Below, piece after piece: positions 1 through 9,582 of a stretch of DNA of 64,000 bases. The stretch lies in the NCBI RefSeq assembly GCF_000711225.1, contig NZ_JOMG01000004.1:310001-374000 (forward strand). The letters run 5' to 3'. The notes below the pieces were generated by a model. That model was not told where the DNA came from and did no database searches. It saw nothing but the letters and a program-made list of their open reading frames with translations. Origin of the DNA: Pelobacter seleniigenes DSM 18267. GTDB taxonomy: Bacteria; Desulfobacterota; Desulfuromonadia; Desulfuromonadales; Geopsychrobacteraceae. Position 1 is the stretch's first letter; every line of letters starts with the position of its first letter. The position numbers and the translations under genes are program-made.

Positions 1-578
<578 letters not shown>

Positions 579-582
579 GTCC

Positions 583-2142
583 ATGGCTGATATTCATCGT
601 GAAAAGATCCTGATTCTGGACTTTGGTTCCCAGTATACCCAGCTGATTGCCCGCCGGGTTCGTGAATGTCACGTTTACTGTGAACTGCATCCTTTTGATA
701 TGAGCCTGGACGAGATCAAGGCCTTCGGCGCCCAGGGGATTATCCTCTCCGGGGGGCCGAAATCGGTCTATGAAGAGGGCGCCCCGGCGATAACCGAGGA
801 GCTGTTCGAACTCGGGATTCCGATCCTTGGCATCTGCTACGGGATGCAGCTGATCTGCCGGCACTTCGGTGGTGAGGTGGTCCCGGCCGGCAAGCGCGAG
901 TACGGTCACGCGGAACTGGCTGTCAAGGGAGTGCCCGGGCCGTTGTTCGAAGGTTTTTTTGTCGACGGGAAAAGTTCGGTGTGGATGAGTCACGGCGATC
1001 ATGTCGCCACTATTCCGGATAACTTCGAGGTTGTTGCCGAGACGGGCAACGCCCCGGTCTGCGCCATTCAGAACGTGGCCCGCAAGCTCTATGGGGTGCA
1101 ATTCCACCCGGAAGTCAATCACACCCCGCAGGGAGCGCAGCTGGTCAACACCTTTGTACGCAAGATCTGCGGCTGTGCCGGACAGTGGACCCCCGGGAAA
1201 ATCATCGAGGACGCCGTGGCCCGCATCCGCGAACAGGTCGGGTCCGATCAGGTTATTCTCGGCCTGTCGGGGGGCGTCGATTCTTCGGTTGCTGCAGCTT
1301 TGATTCATCGTGCCATCGGTGATCAGCTGCACTGTGTCTTTGTCGATAACGGTCTGTTGCGGCTGGACGAAGGGGACCAGGTCATGGCGACCTTTGCCGG
1401 CAACCTGGGGGTCAAGGTGACCCGGGTTAATGCGCAGCAACGTTTTTATTCAGCTTTGACAGGGGTTGCCGATCCGGAGCAGAAGCGGAAGATCATCGGC
1501 AACCTGTTCGTTGATATCTTCGAGGAAGAGTCGAACAATATCACCGACGCTACCTGGCTGGCCCAGGGGACCATCTATCCGGATGTTATCGAATCCGCCG
1601 GCGCCAAAACGGGTAAGGCCCACAACATCAAAAGCCACCACAATGTCGGCGGCCTGCCCGATTACATGAAGTTGAAACTGCTGGAACCGTTGCGGGAACT
1701 GTTCAAGGACGAAGTCAGAACCGTCGGTGAAGAGCTCGGTCTGCCAAAACAGATGGTCTGGCGCCATCCCTTCCCGGGTCCCGGCCTCGGGGTGCGGGTG
1801 TTGGGGGAAGTCAAGGAAGAGTACTGCGACATCCTGCGGCAGGCCGATGCCATCTATATCGACGAGCTGTACCGCAGCGGTCATTACCACAAGATCAGCC
1901 AGGCCTTTGCGGTGTTCCTGCCGGTCAAATCAGTGGGGGTCATGGGCGACGGCCGGACTTACGAATATGTCATTGCCCTGCGCGCGGTCGAGACCAAAGA
2001 CTTCATGACCGCGGGCTGGTATCCCATGCCCTATGCGGATCTGGCGCGGATCAGCAACCGCATCATCAACGAGGTCAAAGGGGTTAACCGGGTGACCTAT
2101 GATATCTCCAGCAAGCCGCCGGCAACCATCGAGTGGGAATAA
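583..2142 (+). CDS. guaA: GMP synthase (glutamine-hydrolysing)
   Basis: Converts XMP to GMP using ATP and glutamine. 519 residues, normal length. Residues 1-200 are a class I glutamine amidotransferase with the nucleophile Cys85 in GICYGMQ and the downstream HPE (His/Glu of the triad). The ATP-pyrophosphatase domain carries the PP-loop SGGVDSS near residue 229, followed by the C-terminal dimerisation domain ending in KPPATIEWE. It starts at ATG 4 bases after the guaB stop and is followed by a strong terminator, so it is the last gene of the guaBA operon. No anomalies seen. Confidence 0.98.
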   Translation: MADIHREKILILDFGSQYTQLIARRVRECHVYCELHPFDMSLDEIKAFGAQGIILSGGPKSVYEEGAPAITEELFELGIPILGICYGMQLICRHFGGEVVPAGKREYGHAELAVKGVPGPLFEGFFVDGKSSVWMSHGDHVATIPDNFEVVAETGNAPVCAIQNVARKLYGVQFHPEVNHTPQGAQLVNTFVRKICGCAGQWTPGKIIEDAVARIREQVGSDQVILGLSGGVDSSVAAALIHRAIGDQLHCVFVDNGLLRLDEGDQVMATFAGNLGVKVTRVNAQQRFYSALTGVADPEQKRKIIGNLFVDIFEEESNNITDATWLAQGTIYPDVIESAGAKTGKAHNIKSHHNVGGLPDYMKLKLLEPLRELFKDEVRTVGEELGLPKQMVWRHPFPGPGLGVRVLGEVKEEYCDILRQADAIYIDELYRSGHYHKISQAFAVFLPVKSVGVMGDGRTYEYVIALRAVETKDFMTAGWYPMPYADLARISNRIINEVKGVNRVTYDISSKPPATIEWE

Positions 2143-2221
2143 CCGGTTGGTGAAACGGTTTTACCTGAAACCTTAGGGAAGGCTCTTGGTCGAGCGTTCC
2201 CCTGGCTGCGGCGATGGCTAT

Positions 2222-2263
2222 ACAAAAGGCCGACTGAAGGAAACCCTTCAGTCGGCCTTTTGT
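2222..2263. terminator. Bidirectional terminator between guaA and the chemoreceptor gene
   Basis: Perfect 19-bp inverted repeat (2222-2240 and 2245-2263) with a 4-base AAAC loop; the arm ends give an A-run before and a T-run after the stem, so it can end transcripts from both convergent genes. Confidence 0.9.
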
Positions 2264-2304
2264 TTTGGCGAGTATCTTTGTTGCCTTTGTGCGCTGTCTG
2301 CCGG

Positions 2305-4095
2305 TCAACTCTGCAGGACATGGGGGGAAAAGCCGAGCCGGATCGCGCCCCAGTGGCGGCCCTGAATATGGATCGGCATGGACAGGTCACTGAGGACCTC
2401 CCCGGTGTCGCGCATATAAGTCTGGAGCAGGAAGTTTTCCTTGCTGCGGGCGCTGCGCAGCCCGGTGGTGTCGTTAAAAATTCTTTTTTCCCGGCTGTAA
2501 TGGATGTCCTGCTCGGGGTCTCCGGTCAGGGGCTTGGAAAACACGCTGTTGTGGGTCGGCCCATAGCCGTTGGCGTCGACGCAGATGGCAAAAATACCTT
2601 CCGGAAGCCGACTGAGAGTCCGGTCATAGAGTGGCTGCAATTGCCTGGCGAATTCCTGATCGTATGCGGTGCGATACTTGGGAGGGTGGGTGCCAGGAAT
2701 CGCCTGATAGGCCGTATCGAAAACATGACAGCCCCGGGTCGCGAGATTGTCGATCTGCTCGGTTGCTCCGGTCTGAAAATCGCGAGCCAATTGGAGAATC
2801 TGCTCGAAAGCTCCCTCACCGGTGATAAAACGGGCCACCAGCTGTTGCATCGATTCGCTGGTGTCCTGCAGGTCGATCGCGATCTGTTTTGAGGCTTCCG
2901 TCTGTTCCCTGACGGTCTGACTGAGGTCGCAGATGGACGAGACTTTTTCGTGGGTCTGCTGGTTGGCGGCGGAAATTTCCTCGACCGAGGCGGTGATATG
3001 CGACAGCCGGCCGTAATTTTCATCAAACTCTTTGATCAGGTTCTGATAGTTATTGCTGGTCATGCTGGACACTTCCATGGTCCGCTCGGCGGCGCGGTTG
3101 ATGTCGCTTGCTTCTCCTAACGCACTGTCGATACTGGCGAGGATGTCGTTGATCTGCCCGGCAATTTGCTCGCTGGCTTTATTGGCCTGCTCGGCCAGTT
3201 TTTTAACTTCTGTGGCGACCACGGAGAAACCTTTGCCGGCCTGACCGGCGCGGGCGGCTTCGACTGCTGCATTCAGCGACAACAACCCGGTCTGGAAAGA
3301 AATCCCCTGGATAATCGAGATGATTTTGCCGATGTCCCGTGATTTGTCCCCCATGGACTGGATGGTCTGATCGTGACGTTTGATCTGGGTCAGCATGTCT
3401 TGCATATTTTGATTGACCGACTGCAGTTCACCCAACGCGTCACGGGCGGAATTGAGACTTTCCGAAGTGGATGAGGCCACTTGCTGAGCGTGGTCCGAAA
3501 TTGTTCCGAGGGTCTGGGTTGCTTCCTGGCTGTTGGCGAAGACGACTTGTGACAACTCTCCCTGGCTGGTGGCCTGGCCGCTGACATTTTGCACCTGATG
3601 GACAACCGTGGTTGCGCCGACCGCAACATTGATGCCCAGGTTGCGAAGGTGGTGAACGGTCTGTCTGAGCTGGTCGAGAAATTGATTGTAGTTGGTGGCC
3701 AGATCGCGGAATTCATCGTACGTATTGATTTCAAGGCGGTTGCCAAGATTGATTTCTCCGGTGTTCATGGCCTGGAGCTGAGCGTTGAGATCGCGGACCG
3801 GCCTGACCACCAGGTAGCGTAGAAAGAGCAGGGTGCCAATCATGGCCAGGATGGACAGAATCAACAAAATCAATGCTTGCAGGATGGTTCGCTCGGCAAT
3901 GGCTGAGACGTTGGCAACGGTTTGCGATGATGCCGAGAGGAGTATGGCCTGGATCTGGCGGATATTGAAATAAACGGAAATAAAGAGAATTAGCTGGAGG
4001 ACAAACAGGAAGCTGACATTGCCGATCAGTTTACGCGTAAGTGACTGGAAAAAATTTTTCTCCAGAGTGACATAAATGCTGCGAAAAATCTGCAT
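2305..4095 (-). CDS. Methyl-accepting chemotaxis protein with C-terminal sensor-like extension
   Basis: Membrane chemoreceptor of about 596 residues. Membrane segments near residues 24-44 and 69-90 enclose only about 25 periplasmic residues; a HAMP domain follows (about 90-145), then the MA signalling coiled coil with the conserved hairpin around [17 protein letters not shown]. After the signalling domain there is an unusual extra domain (about 470-590) containing [15 protein letters not shown] and [10 protein letters not shown], a pattern found at the C-terminus of a subset of MCPs and likely the true cytoplasmic sensor (inference). Start: the ATG at 4095 has AAGGAT about 8 bases upstream; an ATG at 4122 is in frame but has no ribosome site. 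No che genes nearby. Confidence 0.92.
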   Translation of the reverse strand: MQIFRSIYVTLEKNFFQSLTRKLIGNVSFLFVLQLILFISVYFNIRQIQAILLSASSQTVANVSAIAERTILQALILLILSILAMIGTLLFLRYLVVRPVRDLNAQLQAMNTGEINLGNRLEINTYDEFRDLATNYNQFLDQLRQTVHHLRNLGINVAVGATTVVHQVQNVSGQATSQGELSQVVFANSQEATQTLGTISDHAQQVASSTSESLNSARDALGELQSVNQNMQDMLTQIKRHDQTIQSMGDKSRDIGKIISIIQGISFQTGLLSLNAAVEAARAGQAGKGFSVVATEVKKLAEQANKASEQIAGQINDILASIDSALGEASDINRAAERTMEVSSMTSNNYQNLIKEFDENYGRLSHITASVEEISAANQQTHEKVSSICDLSQTVREQTEASKQIAIDLQDTSESMQQLVARFITGEGAFEQILQLARDFQTGATEQIDNLATRGCHVFDTAYQAIPGTHPPKYRTAYDQEFARQLQPLYDRTLSRLPEGIFAICVDANGYGPTHNSVFSKPLTGDPEQDIHYSREKRIFNDTTGLRSARSKENFLLQTYMRDTGEVLSDLSMPIHIQGRHWGAIRLGFSPHVLQS

Positions 4096-4231
4096 GAAGG
4101 TTATCCTTATGAGTGACAACATTAACAGGGGATTTTTCTATAACGGTGTTCTTTAGTAAAAATTAATAATAGTTATTTTCTAACGAATGTCAATCACAAA
4201 TCTGGATGTGGTCCGCTGCCGATTTGTTTGG

Positions 4232-4267
4232 TGCGGAAAGGTTTTTGCAGAAAATAACCTTTCCGCA
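4232..4267 (+). promoter_or_regulatory. Inverted repeat in the nosL leader
   Basis: Perfect 12-bp arms (4232-4243 TGCGGAAAGGTT and 4256-4267) separated by 12 bases, ending 45 bases before the NosL start. No T-run follows, so it is not a simple terminator. It could be a repressor/activator operator or an RNA hairpin in the leader; its function is not known from sequence. Confidence 0.5.
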
Positions 4268-4312
4268 TGGTCAGATGGGTTATGCCAATTCTTATTCTGC
4301 CGGGAGAAATTC

Positions 4313-4819
4313 ATGAAAAAGGTCGCCATGTTGTCATTGCTCTCATGTTTGCTGCTGGTTTTTGTCGGCCACGCGGAAACCCTGCCCGATCAGCATCAGC
4401 ATCCTTCCTGCAGTTATTGTGGAATGGATCGGGTCAAGTTTGCTCAGAGCAGAATGTTGGTTGAATATGCAGACGGCTCGGCGGTTGGAACTTGCAGTAT
4501 CCACTGTATGGCCGTCGAGTTTGCCAATGCCATTGATAAAATGCCGGCTCGGCTGCTGGTGGCCGATTACAACTCCCGGCAGTTGATTGATGCGCAAAAT
4601 GCGGTCTGGGTGATCGGCGGGGATCAGCGCGGAGTGATGACCGCCCGACCCAAATGGGCTTTTGCCGAACAGCCTGCGGCGGAGGACTTTATCGCCGCCC
4701 ATGGCGGCTCTCTGGCGACCTTTGAGCAGGCGATGACGTTCAGCTATGAAGATATGTACGCAGACACCATCCGCATCCGGAAAATGCGGGCGATGAAAAA
4801 ACATCAACACATGAATTGA
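4313..4819 (+). CDS. NosL-like copper-binding accessory protein
   Basis: 168-residue exported protein with a signal peptide (hydrophobic residues about 6-18, likely cleavage after VGHA). The mature part has CSYCGM (Cys33, Cys36), then CSIHCM (Cys61, Cys65), the Cys/Met-rich pattern of the NosL family, periplasmic Cu(I)-binding proteins best known for helping assemble nitrous oxide reductase. A His-rich DQHQHP precedes the motif. It starts at ATG 4313 with GGGAGA 6 bases upstream; an upstream in-frame start at 4187 would run through the leader hairpin. No nosZ, nosD, nosF or nosY is present; instead it heads an FtsX-type ABC cluster ending at 8093, suggesting metal handling for a different system (inference). 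Confidence 0.85.
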   Translation: MKKVAMLSLLSCLLLVFVGHAETLPDQHQHPSCSYCGMDRVKFAQSRMLVEYADGSAVGTCSIHCMAVEFANAIDKMPARLLVADYNSRQLIDAQNAVWVIGGDQRGVMTARPKWAFAEQPAAEDFIAAHGGSLATFEQAMTFSYEDMYADTIRIRKMRAMKKHQHMN

Positions 4820-4850
4820 GCAAAATCGAGGGCGGGGCAGGTTTTCTCTG

Positions 4851-5171
4851 ATGATACGCAGCTTCTGTTACTTCAGCTTCATGATTCTGTTGTCCGCCCT
4901 GCTGATTGGCCTGTTGGGTTATGGGGACCGCGTTGTCGGGGTTCCTTCCGGGTCGCGACAGCAGCGGGAGGCTGTGGTCCGGGTGCTCGGGTTGACGGAT
5001 CTGGCGCTCTGCAGTGAAGCGCGCTATACGCGCAACCCGACCCAGGCCGATCTGTTCTCCGCCTTTCAGGATTACCCCGGAGCCTTTGAGCATTTCCCGA
5101 CCGGGGCGATCATTTTACCGGATCCGGTCGGCTTTACCAGCCGAGTCCTGTTCCGGCAAGCCAAGCCCTGA
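4851..5171 (+). CDS. Small membrane-anchored protein of the NosL-ABC cluster
   Basis: 106 residues; one N-terminal hydrophobic segment (about 5-24) that is a signal anchor, followed by a soluble, presumably periplasmic part. I do not recognise the family. It lies 31 bases after nosL and 71 bases before the ABC permease on the same strand, so it is probably co-transcribed with them. The soluble part has a single Cys (in LALCSEARY) and a hydrophobic IILPDPVGF segment. A substrate-binding or adaptor role next to the permease is a guess. Confidence 0.7.
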   Translation: MIRSFCYFSFMILLSALLIGLLGYGDRVVGVPSGSRQQREAVVRVLGLTDLALCSEARYTRNPTQADLFSAFQDYPGAFEHFPTGAIILPDPVGFTSRVLFRQAKP

Positions 5172-5242
5172 GCCGCTGTTGATCGTCAGTCTGCAGTGAC
5201 CCCGGACGATCATTTCCTTCATCATAGCGGAGACCTGAAGCG

Positions 5243-6400
5243 ATGCGTCGCCAGCTGAAAATCCTCGAATACACCCTGTCCAGCCTGTGGCGCCGGAAGT
5301 TCAAGAACCTCTCCCTGATTGCGGTCTATTCCCTGACCATTGCCGCGCTGGGCTCGGTCCTGCTCCTCACCCATGCCCTTAAGCAGGAAGCCGCAACCAG
5401 CCTGTCCGCGGCTCCCGAACTGGTGGTGCAGCGGGTTGCCGGCGGCCGGCATGAGCTGATTCCGGTCAGCTATGCCGCAACCATCGCCGCCCTGCCGGGG
5501 GTGACCAAAGTGACTCCTCGGGTCTGGGGATATTTCTATGATTCCCTCATCAAAGCTAATCTGACCCTCCTCGGCATTGGCGAAGAATCAGGCCGGCTCG
5601 AGTTGCTGGATGGTCGCTTGCCGAGCACGGAGCAGGAATGTGCCATCGGTGACGGGGTCCGGCAGGCCTTCGGACCGGGGCTGAATGATCTCCTGGTGCT
5701 GGAAGATAGCGGTAGCCGCCGCGTTGAATACCGGATAGTCGGGGTGTTTGCCAGCGCTTCCAACCTGCTGACCAACGACTTGGTGGTCTTGACCGAACCC
5801 GCGATCCGGAAATTCTTCCTGATCGCACCCGACATGGCCACCGATCTCGCTGTGGCGGTTCCCAATCCACGGGAGATAAAAACCCTGGCCAAAAAGATCA
5901 AATACCATCTGCCCGACACCCGGCCGATCAGTCGTGCGGAAATCCTGCATACCTATGATTCCCTGTTCAACTGGCGCAGCGGTATGCTGCTGGCCGTGGC
6001 TGCGGCTGCGCTGTTGGCGTTCTGCATTCTGGCCTGGGACAAGGCCACCGGGATCAGCGTGGAGGAAAAACAGGAAATCGGCATTCTGAAAGCCCTGGGC
6101 TGGGAAACGGCGGATGTGCTGACCAGTAAATTCTGGGAAGGGCTGGTGATCTCCCTGACGGCCTTTGTCATCGGCCTGCTGGCGGCCTGGATTCATGTTT
6201 TTCTTTTCAAGGCGCCGGCTTTAACCCCGCTGCTGAAAGGCTGGTCAGTGCTGTTTCCGGACTTTCAGCTCAATCCGAGCGTTGATCTCTACCAGGTGTG
6301 TGTCCTGGCGTTTCTGACGATTATCCCGTATCTGGCCTGTACCATGGTGCCGGCCTGGAAAACCGCGGACAGCGATCCGGAACAGGTGATGAGGAACTGA
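5243..6400 (+). CDS. ABC transporter permease, FtsX/MacB type
   Basis: 385 residues: one membrane segment near residues 24-44, a large periplasmic MacB-PCD-like domain (about 45-255), then three C-terminal membrane segments (about 255-275, 300-325, 350-372). This one-plus-three layout is typical of the MacB/LolCE/FtsX superfamily, which generally performs mechanotransmission or extracts substrates from the outer face of the inner membrane rather than importing them. Contains VEEKQEIGILKALGWE, the conserved coupling helix next to TM2. The stop overlaps the ATPase start by one base, so the two are translationally coupled. Confidence 0.9.
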   Translation: MRRQLKILEYTLSSLWRRKFKNLSLIAVYSLTIAALGSVLLLTHALKQEAATSLSAAPELVVQRVAGGRHELIPVSYAATIAALPGVTKVTPRVWGYFYDSLIKANLTLLGIGEESGRLELLDGRLPSTEQECAIGDGVRQAFGPGLNDLLVLEDSGSRRVEYRIVGVFASASNLLTNDLVVLTEPAIRKFFLIAPDMATDLAVAVPNPREIKTLAKKIKYHLPDTRPISRAEILHTYDSLFNWRSGMLLAVAAAALLAFCILAWDKATGISVEEKQEIGILKALGWETADVLTSKFWEGLVISLTAFVIGLLAAWIHVFLFKAPALTPLLKGWSVLFPDFQLNPSVDLYQVCVLAFLTIIPYLACTMVPAWKTADSDPEQVMRN

Positions 6401-7089
6401 TGGCTTTGCTGCAAATCACGGATCTGAACAAGATTTATCATCGCCGCCGGCCCGACGAAATGACCGCCTTGGCCGACATTTCGCTGACGATAGAGCCCGG
6501 TGAGGCGGTGGCTCTGACCGGGCCGAGCGGTTCGGGCAAAACGACTTTGCTCAGCCTGCTCGGATGCATGGCGCGGCCGACCTCCGGGGATATTTTTCTC
6601 CATGAGCGCAATATCGCCCGCCTGCCCGAGCGGTTTCTGGCCAGGATCCGGCGGGAGTCGTTCGGTTTTGTTTTCCAGCACTACCAGCTGCTGCGCGATG
6701 TCAATGTCCTGGAAAACGTAATGCTGCCCCTGTACCCGACCGAGCGCTCCTTTCGGGAGATGAAAGCTGCGGCCGGTGCGGTGCTGGAGCGCTTCGGGAT
6801 GCTCTCCATGGCCGGGAAGAAAGTGAAACAGCTCTCCGGAGGCGAGCAGCAGCGGGTCGCCATCGCCCGGGCGCTGATCGCGCAGCCGGAGGTGATCATT
6901 GCGGATGAGCCCACCGCTCACCTCGATGGCGACCTGGCTCGGGAGCTGCTGCGGATTTTCCAGGATCTGCACAGCGAAGGGACAACGCTGATCATGGCCA
7001 CCCATGACCCGTTGCTGGCCCAGGCCGCCTTTGTGCAGCATCGTATCCGTTTGCGTTTCGGGCGGATTGAAGAGGATCTCCTGCTGTGA
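6400..7089 (+). CDS. ABC transporter ATP-binding protein, LolD/MacB-like
   Basis: 229-residue nucleotide-binding subunit. Walker A GPSGSGKTT at 41-49, Q-loop FQHYQLL, signature LSGGEQQR near 146, Walker B VIIADEPT near 165, switch His in MATHD. It belongs to the LolD/FtsE/MacB ATPase group that pairs with FtsX-type permeases. ATG 6400 overlaps the permease stop (TGATG), and its own stop overlaps the next gene (GTGA), giving a tightly coupled permease-ATPase-membrane protein unit. Confidence 0.95.
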   Translation: MALLQITDLNKIYHRRRPDEMTALADISLTIEPGEAVALTGPSGSGKTTLLSLLGCMARPTSGDIFLHERNIARLPERFLARIRRESFGFVFQHYQLLRDVNVLENVMLPLYPTERSFREMKAAAGAVLERFGMLSMAGKKVKQLSGGEQQRVAIARALIAQPEVIIADEPTAHLDGDLARELLRIFQDLHSEGTTLIMATHDPLLAQAAFVQHRIRLRFGRIEEDLLL

Positions 7090-8093
7090 TTCTGCACCCC
7101 GGCATTCTGGCTCTCCTGGGGGGCTCGCTGGTGACTCTGCTGATCATGGTCGGCGCCAGCTGGCAAGCGGTGCGGATCTTACTGTTCTGGGATATCACCA
7201 GCAGTTCGGAAGAACAATTGCGCCTGGAGCGCAGAACCTGGCTGATTTCAACGCTGGTGAATTACGCACTGGGATTTCAGGTTTTTTCGGCGGTTCTGTT
7301 CGTGTTTACCGCCGACGATATCCATCGGCTGTTTGTCGGGGCCATGTGCGCCACAGGGTCCCTCAACGCCAACCTGGTCGGCTGGCTGGTCTTGTTGCTG
7401 AAGGGTTTTTTGCTGTTTGCCGCAGGGCTTTGGGTGTTGCTCAATCATCTCGATCAGAGTACCGAAGATTGCCCTCTGGTTCGCCCCAAGTATGCTGCGC
7501 TGCTGGTGCTGACCCCGCTGGTCGGGCTCGATTTGTATCTGCAGTGGCGCTACTTTTCCGGTTTGCAGCCGGCCGTGATCACGTCTTGCTGCGGTTCCCT
7601 GTTCAGTGACCAGGGGGAGTCGGTAGCCGCCGATCTGATTGCGCTGCCAGTGGGGCAGGCCATGACCCTGTTTGCCCTGGCCGTCGGCGGCTATCTGCTG
7701 TTGCTGGGCGCTTGCCTGCGCTTCCCATTCGGCATCCTGCGGCAGCTGTTGTTTGCGGCGGCGGTGCTGATGTTTTTTATCTCTCTTGGCGCAGTTATCT
7801 CTTTCATCTCTCTGTATATCTACCAAATGCCGACCCACCATTGCCCCTTCGACATGCTGCAAGGGCATTACGGCTATATCGGTTATCCCCTCTATGGCGG
7901 GCTATACCTGGCGACACTTTACGGAATGCTGCCGGGGATCTGCCAGCCGCTGCGCAAATATCCGAGCCTGCGGCGCGAGATCAACCGCCGCGAGCGCCAT
8001 TGGCTGCTGACCGCAGCGCTGGGGATGCTGGTGTTCCTGGTGTTTTCCTGCTGGCAGATGGTCTTCGGTTCCTTGCGCCTGTTCGGTTATTAG
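7086..8093 (+). CDS. Polytopic membrane protein of the NosL-ABC cluster
   Basis: 335 residues with about eight predicted membrane helices (roughly 7-29, 53-75, 95-117, 136-153, 190-212, 218-245, 264-285, 308-330). I do not recognise a named family. Polar, possibly metal-binding motifs occur between helices: MCATGS, ITSCCGS and MPTHHCPFDM. It starts at GTG 7086, overlapping the ATPase stop by 4 bases, which implies coupled translation and a shared complex with the ABC pair and NosL-like protein. A role as a third membrane subunit, for example in copper or redox-cofactor handling, is inference only. Confidence 0.8.
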   Translation: MILHPGILALLGGSLVTLLIMVGASWQAVRILLFWDITSSSEEQLRLERRTWLISTLVNYALGFQVFSAVLFVFTADDIHRLFVGAMCATGSLNANLVGWLVLLLKGFLLFAAGLWVLLNHLDQSTEDCPLVRPKYAALLVLTPLVGLDLYLQWRYFSGLQPAVITSCCGSLFSDQGESVAADLIALPVGQAMTLFALAVGGYLLLLGACLRFPFGILRQLLFAAAVLMFFISLGAVISFISLYIYQMPTHHCPFDMLQGHYGYIGYPLYGGLYLATLYGMLPGICQPLRKYPSLRREINRRERHWLLTAALGMLVFLVFSCWQMVFGSLRLFGY

Positions 8094-8159
8094 ACGGTTT
8101 TTGTACAACAGCCTGCCGAGCCCTTGGCGGGTGAGCAAGATGAATGACTATTTTCCGAC

Positions 8160-8546
8160 TTATTGATTCTGCTTGCTGAGCTTTTCGGCAAGCGCGGCAA
8201 AGGGGGAGTGGACCAGCGTTTCCACGCGGCTGTTGTTTGTTTCCAGCTCTTCTCGATCTGCCTGGATGCCGCGGGTGTGTTCATGGTCATGACAGTAGAG
8301 ACAGAGCAACTCCCAGTTGCTGCCGTCGGGCGGGTTGTTGTCATGATTATGGTCTTTATGGTGAACGGTCAGCTCACGCACTTTTTTACCCTCGAATTCC
8401 CGGCTGCAACGGGCGCAGACCCAGGGGAAAAGCTTCAGCGCCTGTTCACGGTATCCGGACTGGCGCTGTTTTTCTTCGGCTAAAAGAGTATTGAACAGGT
8501 GATCGCCGGCGGCGGGACTGAGCGGTTTCTTTTTGTCGTGACTCAT
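8160..8546 (-). CDS. yajD: YajD-like HNH family protein
   Basis: 128 residues. Contains two CxxC pairs (VCARCSREF and LLCLYCHDHEH) around the HNH core HHKDHNHD ... NPPDGSNWELLC, the signature of the short YajD group of HNH domains (E. coli YajD is 115 residues). The His/Asn/His and zinc-binding Cys are all present, so nuclease activity is plausible, but the cellular role of the family is not established. GAGGAAG lies 7 bases before ATG 8546. Stands alone, convergent with the ABC cluster. Confidence 0.85.
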   Translation of the reverse strand: MSHDKKKPLSPAAGDHLFNTLLAEEKQRQSGYREQALKLFPWVCARCSREFEGKKVRELTVHHKDHNHDNNPPDGSNWELLCLYCHDHEHTRGIQADREELETNNSRVETLVHSPFAALAEKLSKQNQ

Positions 8547-8932
8547 GCCGATCTTCCTCTGCGGGTTCGTTGGTTAGACTGCTGTATGGCAACTATTATA
8601 GCGTTATGCCGCTTGAAATCCAGCCTGAAGAGCTTAATGCAGCACGGGACCGCCCATTCCTCATCAAACCCTAAACTGTCGCACATATGAATCTCACACA
8701 AAAACGATTAGTTAGTTTTCATCCGGAAACGGCCCTTTTCCGCTGTGGCGGTGTCAATCTGCGGGTTTTCTTGTGCGGCGTAAAGGACTACGCCTCCGCG
8801 CAACCCCTTGATGTCCTTGCCACAACGAAAAATTACTCGTTTCCAATCTGAAAACTTAATAATTGTCATCCAGAGTTTCCGGATGACAATTAGTTTGCGC
8901 AAATTCAAATCTTTCTAAAAAAGGAGCTTAAC
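8547..8932. other. Intergenic region between yajD-like gene and lipoprotein gene
   Basis: 386 bases with no convincing gene. It holds the divergent promoter regions and, at 8860-8892, an inverted repeat described separately. A 66-codon open frame on the minus strand (8708-8908) has no ribosome site and unusual composition and is not called. Confidence 0.6.
8860..8892. promoter_or_regulatory. Inverted repeat upstream of the lipoprotein gene
   Basis: 12-bp arms (8860-8871 TAATTGTCATCC and 8881-8892) around a 9-base spacer, 41 bases before the lipoprotein start. No T-run follows, so an operator or a leader hairpin is more likely than a terminator. Confidence 0.5.
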
Positions 8933-9475
8933 ATGCGTAACTTGTGGTCTGTTGTGTTGGTCTTGGGGTTGTTCTTGGGCGGTTGTGCCGGAGTCTCCGG
9001 ATCTGCTGCTACGGATACCCCGCAGCAGGTCGTGGCTGAAGACGGTCAGTTCTATGTCTATGCCTACGCCGGTCGGCATTATGTTGTCGGCAGTCAGGAA
9101 AGCGCCAAAAAATTTACCAAGAATAAAGTGGTGCCCTATACCAAAACCATTCTTGGCGCTGGCCCCCACGGCGAAACCGTGGTTTTTGAAGTTAACAAAA
9201 AGGACCCGGCTGATACCGAACGCTTGATCGAAACTTATCAGAAGACCCCATTCCTGGTTGCGGAAAAAGGGGATAATTATTCAGTCTTCAAGTACAACAG
9301 CCGTATTTACGTTATCGGCAACGCCAAAATCCGTGCTGCCTTTGAAAAACATCCCCATTTGCCTTACACCAAAACATTACTGGGCGCAGGACCCGGTGGA
9401 GAAACAGTGATTTTTGAAGTGGATAAGAAACACCCTGAGAATACCGAAAAACTTGTGAAAATGTACCGGGGCTGA
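8933..9475 (+). CDS. Lipoprotein with two copies of an uncharacterised domain
   Basis: 180 residues. Lipobox LGGC puts the lipidated Cys at residue 18. The mature protein is two tandem copies of a roughly 70-residue domain (about 40-103 and 112-178); shared landmarks are YVVGS / YVIGN, VPYTKTILGAGP / LPYTKTLLGAGP, GETVVFEV / GETVIFEV, and a NKKDPADTE / DKKHPENTE C-terminal helix. I do not recognise the domain. AAAGGAGC lies 9 bases before the ATG. A single-gene unit: a palindrome upstream and a strong terminator downstream. Envelope location follows from the lipobox; the function is unknown. Confidence 0.85.
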   Translation: MRNLWSVVLVLGLFLGGCAGVSGSAATDTPQQVVAEDGQFYVYAYAGRHYVVGSQESAKKFTKNKVVPYTKTILGAGPHGETVVFEVNKKDPADTERLIETYQKTPFLVAEKGDNYSVFKYNSRIYVIGNAKIRAAFEKHPHLPYTKTLLGAGPGGETVIFEVDKKHPENTEKLVKMYRG

Positions 9476-9515
9476 AATCTTCATCCGGAAATAAGCCGGA
9501 CTGTTTAAAAAAAAC

Positions 9516-9550
9516 AAGAGCCCGCTCCCGGGTCAGGGGGCGGGCTCTTT
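9516..9550. terminator. Terminator between lipoprotein and acyl-CoA dehydrogenase genes
   Basis: 12-bp GC-rich stem (9518-9529 with 9536-9547, one G-U pair), flanked by A-run and T-run; serves the two convergent genes. Confidence 0.85.
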
Positions 9551-9582
9551 GTGTGAACGACTTTGCAAAGAACCGAGACGGT

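Noticed and set aside
4187-4312. Upstream start for the NosL-like gene
   Set aside because: Would be translated through a hairpin and gives no signal peptide; ATG 4313 has a good SD.
8708-8908. 66-codon minus-strand frame
   Set aside because: No ribosome site; its start lies within the region of the inverted repeat.
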